A stretch of 40,928 nt of DNA, taken from positions 1-40,928 of IMG/VR virus record IMGVR_UViG_3300025122_000045, one strand, 5' to 3'. Source of the DNA: a virus. A program made the translations under genes and the position numbers. Below, one piece after another: positions 32,967 to 39,885 of this stretch (within the stretch, counting starts at the first letter, position 1; every line of letters starts with the position of its first letter). The notes under the pieces were generated by a model that saw only the letters and a program-made list of their open reading frames with translations, did not search any database and had not been told where the DNA came from.

Positions 32967-33339
32967 GAGAAGTGTCTCCATGCAAAAATCTGTTAATTTC
33001 GGCTAGCTCTTCTTCCTCGGTTTTCTTCGGCATTCTATCTCTTGGAGCGTCGAGTACAGGTTGTTCGGGGAGTTCTTCAGCGGTTATTCCAGCTGCAACC
33101 AGTGCTTCTATAAACCGTTGGTCTTTTGGCTGTGCTGTTAGTACATTTTCTTTAACGTGAAGTGATACGTTTTCAATCTCTTCGCTTTGAGGATGCTGTT
33201 GTTTTCGCATACTTCGGCGCATATTGTGAAGGCGAAAACGTAATCGGACAGCTTCGTTTTCAGTACCCAAAGTAATAGATACCGGATTCTTCGCCCCCCG
33301 AAGCATAAAAGCTAAAAACTCTGGAGCGAATGTTCCCAC
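32959..33339 (-). CDS. Hypothetical protein, paralog of the 32431 gene
   Basis: 126 residues from a GTG start, GGAGG 7-8 bases upstream, first gene behind the promoter at 33373-33401. The first about 75 residues align without gaps with the protein at 32156-32431 (shared AxxLR, R at the third turn, HP and NxLT). The C-terminal extension is Pro- and Glu-rich. No known family. The pair flank two other small genes, suggesting local duplication followed by insertion. Confidence 0.7.
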   Translation of the reverse strand: MGTFAPEFLAFMLRGAKNPVSITLGTENEAVRLRFRLHNMRRSMRKQQHPQSEEIENVSLHVKENVLTAQPKDQRFIEALVAAGITAEELPEQPVLDAPRDRMPKKTEEEELAEINRFLHGDTSHA

Positions 33340-33372
33340 TTAATTACCCTCCACTAGTTCATCAGAAAGACG

Positions 33373-33401
33373 AGCATAGCATACATTCCCCGAATTGTCA
33401 A
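33373..33401 (-). promoter_or_regulatory. Internal leftward promoter
   Basis: On the minus strand TTGACA (33401-33396), 17 bases, TATGCT (33378-33373). The spacer carries GGGGAAT six bases before the -10, also present at the same place in the promoter at 40146-40174. It lies in the only sizeable gap (33340-33415) in this part, before the recombination and replication genes. Confidence 0.82.
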
Positions 33402-33415
33402 CAGGGAAGTTACAG

Positions 33416-34117
33416 TTATTGACTGTTTTTCCACGCATTTAAAGCTACCGGAACGATTGGTTCGATTAACTCCAGCATAGCATTAGCATAGACACGAATT
33501 TCGTACTGAGCGTGACTATCACAGCGAAGAGTTAAGAACCGAAACAAGTTGAGAAGGTTCATAGTACAAAACATCTTTGAGTAAGTGTTGAAAGGCAAGA
33601 CCATTCTCGCTAATTCGCGCGGCCACTCATCGTCAAGTAAAGCCTTGTACAGTTCAAAAGCTTCTTGGCAGTGTTCTTCCAACATATTTATTTGAACCAC
33701 GCGCTTTTCGAAAAATGCGTTCAGGTCGTCGATGTTATCTATATCTCTTCCTTGTTTGTTTATCTTAGACTGGGCGCCCACAGTTTCAATGTAAGGAATA
33801 TAAAACTCTTCAGGAAGTTCAGTATATCTCGCTGACATCTCGTTATAGCTTTGAGTGCGATGACGATGCCACTGACGGAAAACAAAGATAGGAGCCTTGA
33901 CTTCAAATGTAAAAGTTACTGACTCGAAGGGAGTAGTGTGGTGATTGTGCCAAAGATAATTGATTAATCGTTGGTCTGACCCTTCATCCTTTCCAGCCCG
34001 CCAAGCAGTATCAAATGACACCCGCGCAGACCTGACAATCGACAAGTCGTCACCCATATGGTCTACGATTCGAACATACCCTTGGTCAAGTACTCCGATA
34101 CTATCAGGTTGGTACAT
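33416..34117 (-). CDS. thyX: Flavin-dependent thymidylate synthase
   Basis: 233 residues with AGGAGG 8 bases upstream. The ThyX signature RHRxxSxNExSxRY is intact as RHRTQSYNEMSARY (85-98). It makes dTMP from dUMP using FAD, NADPH and methylene-tetrahydrofolate. Length fits a full enzyme. It neighbours a MazG-like gene and an NrdJ-like fragment, forming a small nucleotide-supply group that would favour thymine synthesis during infection. Confidence 0.95.
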   Translation of the reverse strand: MYQPDSIGVLDQGYVRIVDHMGDDLSIVRSARVSFDTAWRAGKDEGSDQRLINYLWHNHHTTPFESVTFTFEVKAPIFVFRQWHRHRTQSYNEMSARYTELPEEFYIPYIETVGAQSKINKQGRDIDNIDDLNAFFEKRVVQINMLEEHCQEAFELYKALLDDEWPRELARMVLPFNTYSKMFCTMNLLNLFRFLTLRCDSHAQYEIRVYANAMLELIEPIVPVALNAWKNSQ

Positions 34118-34559
34118 AGCTCAAGCCTCCTTCTTCCTTAATAATACAAAGCAGCAGAATCGCATAGACAATTTTGTCTTCGATGTGTTCCAGTAAAGTA
34201 TCCATATGGGCTGCGTCACCTTCCCAAACACAACGGTCGATGTTCTCTTCTTGTTTAGCAACGAGAGTGGTTAGATATTGTTGCGGGGTTAATCTCCCCT
34301 GCTGTACTGGACCAGCGTTATAGAAATTGGAGAGATATTCTTTGGTAGTGGTTTTTTCCTTTCCTCCTGCATAATTCTTGTTTTTCTTTTCATGCAAGGC
34401 TGCAACCGCATCAAGAACTTTGAAAAACTCTGGGTGTCCGTGTCGTTGTTCAGTCATTGCTATATCACTCCCTTCTGAAATAAGTTTTGGATATTCCGGT
34501 GCTCTGAACTCAGTATTTGGGTTGTGGGTATGTGTTATTTGCAACAGTGGTTCAGTCAT
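34104..34559 (-). CDS. Small helical phage protein, possibly nucleotide-related
   Basis: 151 residues from ATG 34559 (AGAGGA 9 bases upstream). ATG 34457 also has GGGAG 10 bases upstream and would give a 117-residue protein. The core (FFKVLDAVAALHEKKNKNYA, then LVAKQEENIDRCVWE and HIEDKIVYAILLLCI) is an all-helical pattern common in phages near MazG and thymidylate genes, similar in style to nucleotide-associated helical families. No catalytic motif can be named. It overlaps thyX by 14 bases. Confidence 0.65.
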   Translation of the reverse strand: MTEPLLQITHTHNPNTEFRAPEYPKLISEGSDIAMTEQRHGHPEFFKVLDAVAALHEKKNKNYAGGKEKTTTKEYLSNFYNAGPVQQGRLTPQQYLTTLVAKQEENIDRCVWEGDAAHMDTLLEHIEDKIVYAILLLCIIKEEGGLSYVPT

Positions 34560-35112
34560 GCCCGATTATCCTCTTGATATTAGGTCTCTGCCAACCTTCC
34601 GGTTTAAGAATCTTTCCACCTTCGTCTTTGATAGGCTCCCCCGCGACATCAAGTTTAGCCATATTTGCATTATGAACTTCTTTAAAAAGCTTGGGTTGGG
34701 GTAGACCATATTCAAGGTGCGTGCCGAGAGTGACATACTCCAAGTCGATAAGCGCATCGGCTATTTCGACAAGGTTTCCTGAATGTTCCGCTTCGAGGTA
34801 TTCAGTGAACTCTTCTACCATAATACGAATACGACGAAGCCGTGAGTTTTTTGACCGATTACTTTGCTTTAAGCTCGTGGTAAGAAAATGCAGTCTTTCA
34901 ATTGTACGCACTAGCTCATTCTTGATAGTAATTCGAGCCGTACCAAGTATTACAGGCAGCTTCGGCCTACTGTTAATCGGCAATTTGAAAGCTTGATGGA
35001 AATCTTGTACCTTTTCGTAATCGGACTTGATGATTTCCGGCGGCGCATGTTCTACTTTTTCAGGCAAGATTCCAATTTCTTTTCTCTTCCACAAATTGCT
35101 TAATTTAAACAT
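34552..35112 (-). CDS. MazG-like nucleotide pyrophosphohydrolase
   Basis: 186 residues from ATG 35112 with AGGAG about 10 bases upstream. The C-terminal two thirds fit the all-alpha NTP pyrophosphohydrolase pattern: EEFTEYLEAE (E-x-x-E) then EIADALIDLEYV with the metal-binding D, and VHNANMAKLD near the end. The N-terminal about 50 residues include VQDFHQAF, seen in phage members of this family. It probably hydrolyses a nucleotide triphosphate (for example dUTP or a signalling nucleotide). Substrate unknown. Confidence 0.8.
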   Translation of the reverse strand: MFKLSNLWKRKEIGILPEKVEHAPPEIIKSDYEKVQDFHQAFKLPINSRPKLPVILGTARITIKNELVRTIERLHFLTTSLKQSNRSKNSRLRRIRIMVEEFTEYLEAEHSGNLVEIADALIDLEYVTLGTHLEYGLPQPKLFKEVHNANMAKLDVAGEPIKDEGGKILKPEGWQRPNIKRIIGHD

Positions 35113-35129
35113 TGTTATCTTTCTCCTCT

Positions 35130-35909
35130 CTAGGTTAAACACAAATTACAAGGACCACAGCGACGCTTTTCATCTTGCCCAAAAAAGTCAGCAGGACACA
35201 CCATCTTTCGTTGATTCAATTCCAAACCCTGCCACCATAATTTAGAAGTAGGGTCAATTAAATCTCTCCCTCTTAATATATAATCAGGAAAGATAACAGC
35301 ACCTTCTTCAGGTAAACCTGTCGGCAGGTCTACTTCATGAGCGAGATAGGTAAGCCTAGCCCCCGTTCGCCGGGCCATGGTTTTAGCCTGTTCCCAGTTA
35401 GCTGTATCTCCTGAAAGATTTACAGCGAGATTCGGAGCTTCCATCAAAGGAGTTAAGAAAGGAAAAGACCTGGTGAAGATAACATGAGGGATGTCAGAAC
35501 TGGCAACACACACATCTCGAATAAACTCAGCGTAAGTTCGAGAGAAAACATCGCCAGAGTTATGCCAACGAAAGCCGCCGGGACTGTTTTTAATTATCCA
35601 GTTGGCGATAGATTTAACCCCAGCAATGCTTCCTTGGGCATATTTGGGGAGTAGTTCTTGTCGAATTGTGTAATAATTGTCAGCAAAGATTTTGTGTAAT
35701 TCGGGCTGTTCGTCTTGCGATTCATTGACATAACACAAGTCCATACAAATCGTAGTAGCATATGGACAACTGTCGATTTGAGTAAAGGATAAGGAATTCG
35801 GCTGCGGTTCTTCATGCGTTCCGTTATGCCAAGTTGATTTGCTGTTTCCATCAAAATGTATTACTGAAGTTTCAACAACATGGCGTTCAAAAGCATACTT
35901 GGTTTCCAT
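35130..35909 (-). CDS. Gp88-like cysteine-rich protein
   Basis: 259 residues from ATG 35909 (AAGGA 7 bases upstream). It resembles the phage Gp88 family: SFTQIDSCPYATTICMDLCY near the start with C-x6-C-x3-C, RWHNSGDVFSRTYAEFI in the middle, and a C-terminal cluster CGPCNLC with a further Cys 13 residues before. These cysteines suggest an iron-sulfur or zinc centre. A radical-SAM-like fold has been my impression for this family but the canonical CxxxCxxC is not present. Biochemical role unknown. Confidence 0.7.
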   Translation of the reverse strand: METKYAFERHVVETSVIHFDGNSKSTWHNGTHEEPQPNSLSFTQIDSCPYATTICMDLCYVNESQDEQPELHKIFADNYYTIRQELLPKYAQGSIAGVKSIANWIIKNSPGGFRWHNSGDVFSRTYAEFIRDVCVASSDIPHVIFTRSFPFLTPLMEAPNLAVNLSGDTANWEQAKTMARRTGARLTYLAHEVDLPTGLPEEGAVIFPDYILRGRDLIDPTSKLWWQGLELNQRKMVCPADFFGQDEKRRCGPCNLCLT

Positions 35910-35923
35910 TCTTTTTTCCTTTC

Positions 35924-36226
35924 TCACTTTGCATAGGGAACGTCGTCAAATCCAGGAAAAATTGCTCGGGCTACAGATTCAGAAAGTTTACCGCCTTGGT
36001 TAGCAACAGCTTCCCACTCGTTGTCATGGTTCAACCCAGGAACTGCACTGATGTACGCACCCCAAGTACCTTCCGCTCTGGTTCTAGCTACGCATAAAAC
36101 GTTGAAGTGAAGAGCGTGAAAGGTAATACTTGCTGTCCAGGTTTGCATCTCCTCACCTGTAGTCGGAAAGCGAGTGTTCCAAGGTTCTGGAAGATTAGCG
36201 TTACGTTCGAAGATAGCTTGGTTCAT
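35924..36226 (-). CDS. Hypothetical early protein
   Basis: 100 residues; AAGGAAGG 6 bases upstream. It contains TWTASITFHALHFNVLCVAR (beta strands) and an acidic, Gly-rich second half ending GFDDVPYAK. It sits between two small genes in the leftward block. No family recognised. Confidence 0.7.
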   Translation of the reverse strand: MNQAIFERNANLPEPWNTRFPTTGEEMQTWTASITFHALHFNVLCVARTRAEGTWGAYISAVPGLNHDNEWEAVANQGGKLSESVARAIFPGFDDVPYAK

Positions 36227-36229
36227 TTC

Positions 36230-36394
36230 TTAACCTTCCTTAGTTGATGTTGGACCGCTCCTTCCTTCTCGAAGCCAATCCACGGGGCCGAAGTCGGTCA
36301 TTCCATTTCCTCCAAGGTTTCCTGTGCGAGCTTGCATCGCCAATTCTCTTGACATCTTTGCAACTTCTTGCGGGTCAGCTTTAATAAGACCCAT
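36230..36394 (-). CDS. Small hypothetical protein (54 aa)
   Basis: ATG 36394 overlaps the stop of the preceding gene by one base (TGATG), and the stop at 36230 lies just before the next gene's ribosome site. The product starts MGLIKADPQEVAKMSRELAM and ends in a Gly/Arg/Ser-rich stretch with FGPVDWLREG. It fills an otherwise empty gap exactly and is in the operon direction, so it is probably real. Confidence 0.65.
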   Translation of the reverse strand: MGLIKADPQEVAKMSRELAMQARTGNLGGNGMTDFGPVDWLREGRSGPTSTKEG

Positions 36395-36645
36395 CATTCA
36401 TTCCCCATCGCTTCGCGTTTCGCTAGATGCTTCCCCTCCCGACACCATACCCAATACCTCCACTCCATCGGAACAGGCCATACCCGATACCCAAGGTATC
36501 CGCCAGTGTAAAGCATGTCCGATTTAACGCTCTTGGTTAAGTATCGTTTATGCTCTCGGCTAAAAAGCCATATCCTAAGTCTATGCTCCAAGCGCAGAAG
36601 TAAAGGAATATTTTCTTTTGGGTGTTCATTACTCAAGCGTTCCAT
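36394..36645 (-). CDS. Hypothetical Trp/Arg-rich early protein
   Basis: 83 residues with AGGAGG 6 bases before the ATG. It is basic and aromatic (LRLEHRLRIWLF, GYLGYRVWPVPMEWRYWVW). It could be a small nucleic-acid or membrane-peripheral protein. The structured RNA at 36671-36737 lies in its leader, so it is the gene most likely to be controlled by that element. Confidence 0.65.
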   Translation of the reverse strand: MERLSNEHPKENIPLLLRLEHRLRIWLFSREHKRYLTKSVKSDMLYTGGYLGYRVWPVPMEWRYWVWCREGKHLAKREAMGNE

Positions 36646-36670
36646 TTAAAGCCTCCTGGCTGTAATCTCT

Positions 36671-36737
36671 TTCCCAGCCTGGGACCCTCGCGGGTAGGAT
36701 TCCAGTTTCTCTCTGGACAAGCGCCCCAAGCTGGGAA
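36671..36737 (-). ncRNA. Candidate structured RNA: three-way junction with GNRA loop
   Basis: Read on the minus strand, positions 36737-36725 (UUCCCAGCUUGGG) pair with 36683-36671 (CCCAGGCUGGGAA) over 13 pairs including one G-U. Inside are two hairpins: UCCAG/CUGGA with a 7-base AGAGAAA loop (36717-36701) and ACCC/GGGU closed by the GNRA loop GCGA (36695-36684). On the plus strand the G-U becomes a C-A mismatch, so the structure favours the transcribed strand. It ends 25 bases before the ATG of the 36645 gene. It does not match a riboswitch class I know; cis-regulatory leader or small RNA are both possible. Confidence 0.6.
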
Positions 36738-36745
36738 GAATTATG

Positions 36746-36928
36746 TTATTCCTTGAACAACGCAGCGATGAGTTTTGTATCTTGGCACTCTTCGCAAATA
36801 TCCAAAGGTATGACTCGATGTTGTTTTTTAATTGTTACGTTTTGCCATCCCTTAGGTCGCGCTGCCGAACCTTCGGTAACGATAGAACAGATACTACATA
36901 CCCACTGATAAATGTCTTGCCTTGGCAT
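36746..36928 (-). CDS. Small zinc-finger protein (60 aa)
   Basis: The ATG overlaps the preceding stop (TAATG). The product has CSIC (11-14) and CEEC (45-48), a two-knuckle zinc ribbon, with a basic middle. Such small proteins are common in phage early regions and may bind nucleic acid or host factors. Its stop precedes the structured RNA by about 9 bases. Confidence 0.7.
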   Translation of the reverse strand: MPRQDIYQWVCSICSIVTEGSAARPKGWQNVTIKKQHRVIPLDICEECQDTKLIAALFKE

Positions 36929-37125
36929 TAGCTGTCAAGCTCCTCTACATCGTACTCGCGCTGATTCTCCTTCGTTTCGAAGAACACATGATTGTCAGCG
37001 GAGTTGGCTTCGTTGCTGACGATGACATCGGCCTCGGCTTTGGTGTAAGCCTCAAAGACGATGCTAAGCTCCTGCGTCACCACCCTCGTTATCCTTCCCC
37101 GGTATCTTTTCTTCATTCTCAGCAT
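36928..37125 (-). CDS. Small hypothetical protein (65 aa)
   Basis: The start at ATG 37125 has AGGAGG 9 bases upstream; ATG 37134 would be too close. The N-terminus is basic ([14 protein letters not shown]) with a possible beta strand, and the C-terminus is acidic ([10 protein letters not shown]). It overlaps the NrdJ-like gene by 62 bases. Function unknown. Confidence 0.65.
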   Translation of the reverse strand: MLRMKKRYRGRITRVVTQELSIVFEAYTKAEADVIVSNEANSADNHVFFETKENQREYDVEELDS

Positions 37126-37528
37126 TTGTTTCATCCTCCTGGTGCGTGTGAGACAGGTCTAGCCTGCCAAGGTAAGTGATAGCCAAATCTCGAAAGATAA
37201 GGTCTATCATCGAAGTACACATCTTAATATGTTCGTGACCTTGCACAGGCCCGTCCGGTTCAAAGCGAGTAAATGTAAAAGCGCCCACAAATTTTTCCAA
37301 GGGCACACCATGCTGTAAACCCAATGATACTGCTATAGCAAAACAGTTTAACAGGGAGCGAAGGGCGGCTCCCTGTTTGTGCATATCAATAAAGACTTCA
37401 CCTAAATCCCCGTTTTCATATTCTCCTGTTCTGATATAGAGGGACTGCTGACCGCCAATTTTTACCTTTTGAGTATAGCCGCTGCGTTTGTTTGGAAGCG
37501 TTGCGCGTTCACTATTTTGTGGTGTCAT
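37064..37528 (-). CDS. Stand-alone NrdJ C-terminal (TSCPD-like) domain
   Basis: 154 residues. Residues about 15-125 match the C-terminal domain of class II (B12-dependent) ribonucleotide reductase: [30 protein letters not shown], then [38 protein letters not shown] and YLGRLDL. No catalytic RNR barrel is encoded in the window. Phages often carry this fragment alone; it may modulate host NrdJ or act on its own. The C-terminal 30 residues are charged and specific to this protein. Overlaps both neighbours. Confidence 0.8.
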   Translation of the reverse strand: MTPQNSERATLPNKRSGYTQKVKIGGQQSLYIRTGEYENGDLGEVFIDMHKQGAALRSLLNCFAIAVSLGLQHGVPLEKFVGAFTFTRFEPDGPVQGHEHIKMCTSMIDLIFRDLAITYLGRLDLSHTHQEDETNAENEEKIPGKDNEGGDAGA

Positions 37529-37862
37529 CTTGAAATAAATCCTCTTTAGTGCAAAGTTCTGTTAAGGCTATGTTTATAACCTGGTTAAGCAACTTAGCTT
37601 TATCAGCTAAAACTTGGGTAGCGAGATTACTTCCAATTAAGTCGATATATAGTCGATATCGGTCTTCGAGTGGAAGTTTTTCATCTGGGTGCTTTATCAA
37701 TGTCTTAGATACGACGGTTGGAACTAAAACAAAGTTTTCGATGTTTTGCAGCAACTCTTGTGAATATTGATGGACGGTTAATAGTACTTGGTCTCGTGGT
37801 ACTTCAAATTTCTGCGCGAGCATGGATATTACGTTGTCCAGGCTTTTATCTTCTAGGGCCAT
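37512..37862 (-). CDS. Hypothetical helical protein
   Basis: 116 residues, GGAGGG 8 bases upstream. All-helical prediction with [20 protein letters not shown] and [20 protein letters not shown]. It precedes the NrdJ-like gene with a 17-base overlap. No motif recognised. Confidence 0.7.
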   Translation of the reverse strand: MALEDKSLDNVISMLAQKFEVPRDQVLLTVHQYSQELLQNIENFVLVPTVVSKTLIKHPDEKLPLEDRYRLYIDLIGSNLATQVLADKAKLLNQVINIALTELCTKEDLFQDDTTK

Positions 37863-37989
37863 GAGGCAGTCCCTCCAGATAATCCTTCTCTACTTTTTTG
37901 AAGAAGAAGTTCGACCAGATTTCGAGAACCAGGATACTTAGTATCAGCAATCCAAAACTTCCAATGAGAATACTTTCGATAAAACCCAT
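37846..37989 (-). CDS. Small single-pass membrane protein (47 aa)
   Basis: GGAGG lies 7 bases before ATG 37989, which overlaps the upstream stop (TGATG). The product starts MGFIESILIGSFGLLILSIL and continues VLEIWSNFFFKKVEKDYLE: one clear transmembrane helix (about 5-25) with a charged C-terminal tail. It overlaps the next gene by 17 bases. It is outside the lysis cassette, so an early membrane role such as exclusion or takeover is possible. A longer frame at 37853-38059 over the same bases lacks a start site and is rejected. Confidence 0.7.
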   Translation of the reverse strand: MGFIESILIGSFGLLILSILVLEIWSNFFFKKVEKDYLEGLPHGPRR

Positions 37990-38330
37990 CAAAAATCCTC
38001 CAAGGAGAAAGCTTCAACTTTAGGTTTTTCGTCGATTTTAATAACGGGGGGCGGCTCAAGTTCTTCTGGAAAGAGAAACAACTGAGTATCGTCTGCGGTG
38101 GGGACGAAACATTTATGACAGGCCTGTGTTGGCTCCCGGTTTACATAAACAATTTCTCTTGGGTATCTTGGTAAGAACTCTGTTTCAAGCAAAACCTTTC
38201 CCTGGTCGATGGTAGCGATTCCAAATAACCCCTGCGGTGCTTCGTGAATCTCGCCACAGTTGCGACAACCCACCCGAGTAATCACAAGTGCTAAACCTGA
38301 TGAATGTTGAATTGTTTCTGGGACAGGCAT
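37989..38330 (-). CDS. Zinc-knuckle protein with EAFSLEDF tail
   Basis: 113 residues, GAGGAG 6 bases upstream. CRNCGEIH (22-29) and CHKC (about 71-74) form a likely zinc ribbon. The second half is Pro/Glu-rich and ends with EAFSLEDF, identical to the last eight residues of the 32471 gene product and similar to the tails of the 185 and 31194 gene products. The tail is probably a docking peptide. Confidence 0.7.
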   Translation of the reverse strand: MPVPETIQHSSGLALVITRVGCRNCGEIHEAPQGLFGIATIDQGKVLLETEFLPRYPREIVYVNREPTQACHKCFVPTADDTQLFLFPEELEPPPVIKIDEKPKVEAFSLEDF

Positions 38331-38333
38331 GAT

Positions 38334-38483
38334 TTACTCCTCTGTTTTAACAGGCTGGACGGTGACCTTCAAAGGCCCATCAACTCTGGAATGGAAACGA
38401 GGATGACCAGCTAAGCGTAACATCATGCTGGCTTGTTTGTGGGTTAAATCAGCTTCGACGGTTACGAGATAGGTTCTCTTCAT
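38334..38483 (-). CDS. Small hypothetical protein (49 aa)
   Basis: GGGAG lies 9 bases before ATG 38483. The product begins MKRTYLVTVEADLTHKQASM, then MLRLAGHPRFHSRVDGPLKV and a short end. A strand-helix-strand pattern is likely. The stop lies just before the next start with its ribosome site inside. Longer frames here in other phases lack sites. Confidence 0.68.
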   Translation of the reverse strand: MKRTYLVTVEADLTHKQASMMLRLAGHPRFHSRVDGPLKVTVQPVKTEE

Positions 38484-38773
38484 GGTTATTTCTCCCTAAA
38501 AAAGTTAACAACTTAACTTCTTCCTTTCTTCCATCCCACGAAAGGCCACAGGAGCGGCCCTTTTCGTCCCGGTTAGGACTCTTCAGGTGGGCTCTACGGT
38601 GCTGCTGGTGGGTGCGCGTATCCAGTTCATATATAGGCATCAGCCTTATAGTTTCGAGTGTTGGCATATACCGTGAGCGGGTTCCTTTAGCGAGTAGTCC
38701 CGTGTTTCGCTTACTCTGGCCTTTTCAAAGTGCGAACAAGGAACTCGTAGCCTCATTCTTATCACCTCCCTTC
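38484..38773 (-). other. Mostly non-coding stretch in the early leftward block
   Basis: About 290 bases without a firm gene. It holds a hairpin at 38539-38566 (CGAAA-GGCC pairing with GGCC-TTTCG across a bulge), nested pairs GTTCCTT/AAGGAAC (about 38685-38745, read on the minus strand) and a possible 36-codon frame at 38646-38756. A 63-codon frame ending at 38449 has a composition unlike a gene. A structured leader or small RNA is possible. Confidence 0.4.
38646..38756 (-). CDS. Possible micro-protein (36 aa)
   Basis: GGGAGG lies 8 bases before ATG 38756, one of the best ribosome sites in the area, just after the stop of the previous gene. The product starts MRLRVPCSHFEKARVSETRD and is basic with two His and two Cys. 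There is no other support, and the same bases can fold into stems. Low confidence. Confidence 0.3.
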   Translation of the reverse strand: MRLRVPCSHFEKARVSETRDYSLKEPAHGICQHSKL

Positions 38774-38923
38774 TTAACGATTCTTTTTCCTGCTGGCTTT
38801 CTGCATTTTATTCCGGCTCTTCCGAGCCTTTTTCATTTTTGCGGTGAAGGGTTTGTTGTTGCCCCTCTTGGTTTCGACCGGCTCTGTAGCGAGAATCTGG
38901 GCAATCACGCTGGATATACTCAT
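38774..38923 (-). CDS. Small very basic protein (49 aa)
   Basis: ATG 38923 has GGGAG 9 bases upstream; longer in-frame starts overlap the upstream gene. The N-terminal half (SISSVIAQILATEPVETKRG) is neutral, and the C-terminal 25 residues are dominated by Lys and Arg (KMKKARKSRNKMQKASRKKN). Likely binds nucleic acid or an acidic host target. Confidence 0.6.
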   Translation of the reverse strand: MSISSVIAQILATEPVETKRGNNKPFTAKMKKARKSRNKMQKASRKKNR

Positions 38924-38939
38924 TTCAGGTATCTCCCTT

Positions 38940-39407
38940 TTATATGAAACTCTCCAAGACTTCTTGGTTTTTCTCTTTATAGTCAAATATCTTTTCGACT
39001 TCAAAATATCCGACTAGTCGATACGTTCCGCCTTTTCGATTTCTACCGACTTCCCAGACTTCTCCATCTGCATCGCTGTACATCATATGCGTATTTCGAT
39101 GTTGTCTTGGCGCATAGGCAACAACCAAGCTCAACGCTGGAACTTCACTCCACATAATCGCCAATCCGAATTCATCCTTATCCACCCAGGTAAGCCTGAA
39201 TCCAAAATGATTACCGCAAGCTATCTCTTGCTCCTTTAAAGTCCCTCGACTATCCGTCCTCCCTTCGAATATCAATATCGCTCTGACTTCTTCGTATGAA
39301 GCCCCAAAGATTGTTGCCATCGCCGCTACCGCACAATCGGGGCCGTTTCGTTGATAGACTGGATTCAATCCAGCCGGTCCGCGCTTGCTTGCGCTGGGTT
39401 CGCTCAT
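38940..39407 (-). CDS. C39-like/papain-fold cysteine peptidase-like protein
   Basis: 155 residues from ATG 39407 (ATGA overlap with the previous gene). NGPDCAVAAMATIFGASYEE (21-40) with Cys25 matches the start of C39/papain-like domains, and NTHMMYSDADGEVWEV (about 105-120) supplies a His (H107) and an acidic residue in the expected place. Such small proteins are common in phages; some may be inactive. A role in cleaving or binding a host protein early in infection is possible but unproven. Confidence 0.65.
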   Translation of the reverse strand: MSEPSASKRGPAGLNPVYQRNGPDCAVAAMATIFGASYEEVRAILIFEGRTDSRGTLKEQEIACGNHFGFRLTWVDKDEFGLAIMWSEVPALSLVVAYAPRQHRNTHMMYSDADGEVWEVGRNRKGGTYRLVGYFEVEKIFDYKEKNQEVLESFI

Positions 39408-39616
39408 TTGACATACCAGCCGAATGATGCCCATCTCGCTGCCGTCGGCGTCCGGTTGCCGATGAGGTCGATTTGAACCGCTTCGTCTTTGGTATGGTGT
39501 AAGTGTGTGCTGATTTTGAACACGCTGTCGGGAGAGTCCGGCCAACAGGCATCATATCTCAGCATATCCAATGGAAAGCTGGTATGGCCGATAACACTAA
39601 AAGCTACGGTGGGCAT
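39404..39616 (-). CDS. Hypothetical early protein (70 aa)
   Basis: GAGGAG lies 8 bases before ATG 39616. The product starts MPTVAFSVIGHTSFPLDMLR, has a WPDS turn, a central His/Thr-rich beta stretch and ends with ASFGWYVK. Mixed beta protein; no family recognised. It overlaps the next gene by four bases. Confidence 0.7.
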   Translation of the reverse strand: MPTVAFSVIGHTSFPLDMLRYDACWPDSPDSVFKISTHLHHTKDEAVQIDLIGNRTPTAARWASFGWYVK

Positions 39617-39618
39617 GA

Positions 39619-39885
39619 TTATTTCTCCTCTGGTTTAATAGCAAAATCTCTGCGAAAACTTCCGGCGGTGATGATAGTCAAGTCATCTAATTCTTGTTTC
39701 AGTCTGTCATATCTATTTCTTAAAAACGACAACTTTGCTCTTGTATGTAGAGTATCTTCAACAACATTTGCTGCGTTGTAGAGCTGGTCGTTGACCTTGA
39801 TGTATATTTCATCGACAATCTCTCCAATCGATTCACCTTCTGCGATGATTTCAAAATCCTGAAAAACGATGGCTCTCGTTGTCAT
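39619..39885 (-). CDS. Hypothetical early protein (88 aa)
   Basis: GAGGAG lies 9 bases before ATG 39885, which overlaps the preceding stop by four bases. A short beta segment (RAIVFQDFEIIAEGESI) is followed by helices with coiled-coil character (RAKLSFLRNRYDRLKQELDD). Function unknown. Confidence 0.7.
   Translation of the reverse strand: MTTRAIVFQDFEIIAEGESIGEIVDEIYIKVNDQLYNAANVVEDTLHTRAKLSFLRNRYDRLKQELDDLTIITAGSFRRDFAIKPEEK

Noticed and set aside
36671-36737. A tRNA in the structured segment
   Set aside because: There is no 7-base acceptor with CCA position, no T-loop motif and only two internal hairpins.
37853-38059. A 68-codon minus-strand frame
   Set aside because: It lacks a ribosome site and overlaps two better frames, including the 47-residue membrane protein with GGAGG upstream.
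38449-38667. A 72-codon minus-strand frame
   Set aside because: No good ribosome site, unusual composition (His/Arg/Ser-rich), and it overlaps the better supported 38334-38483 gene.
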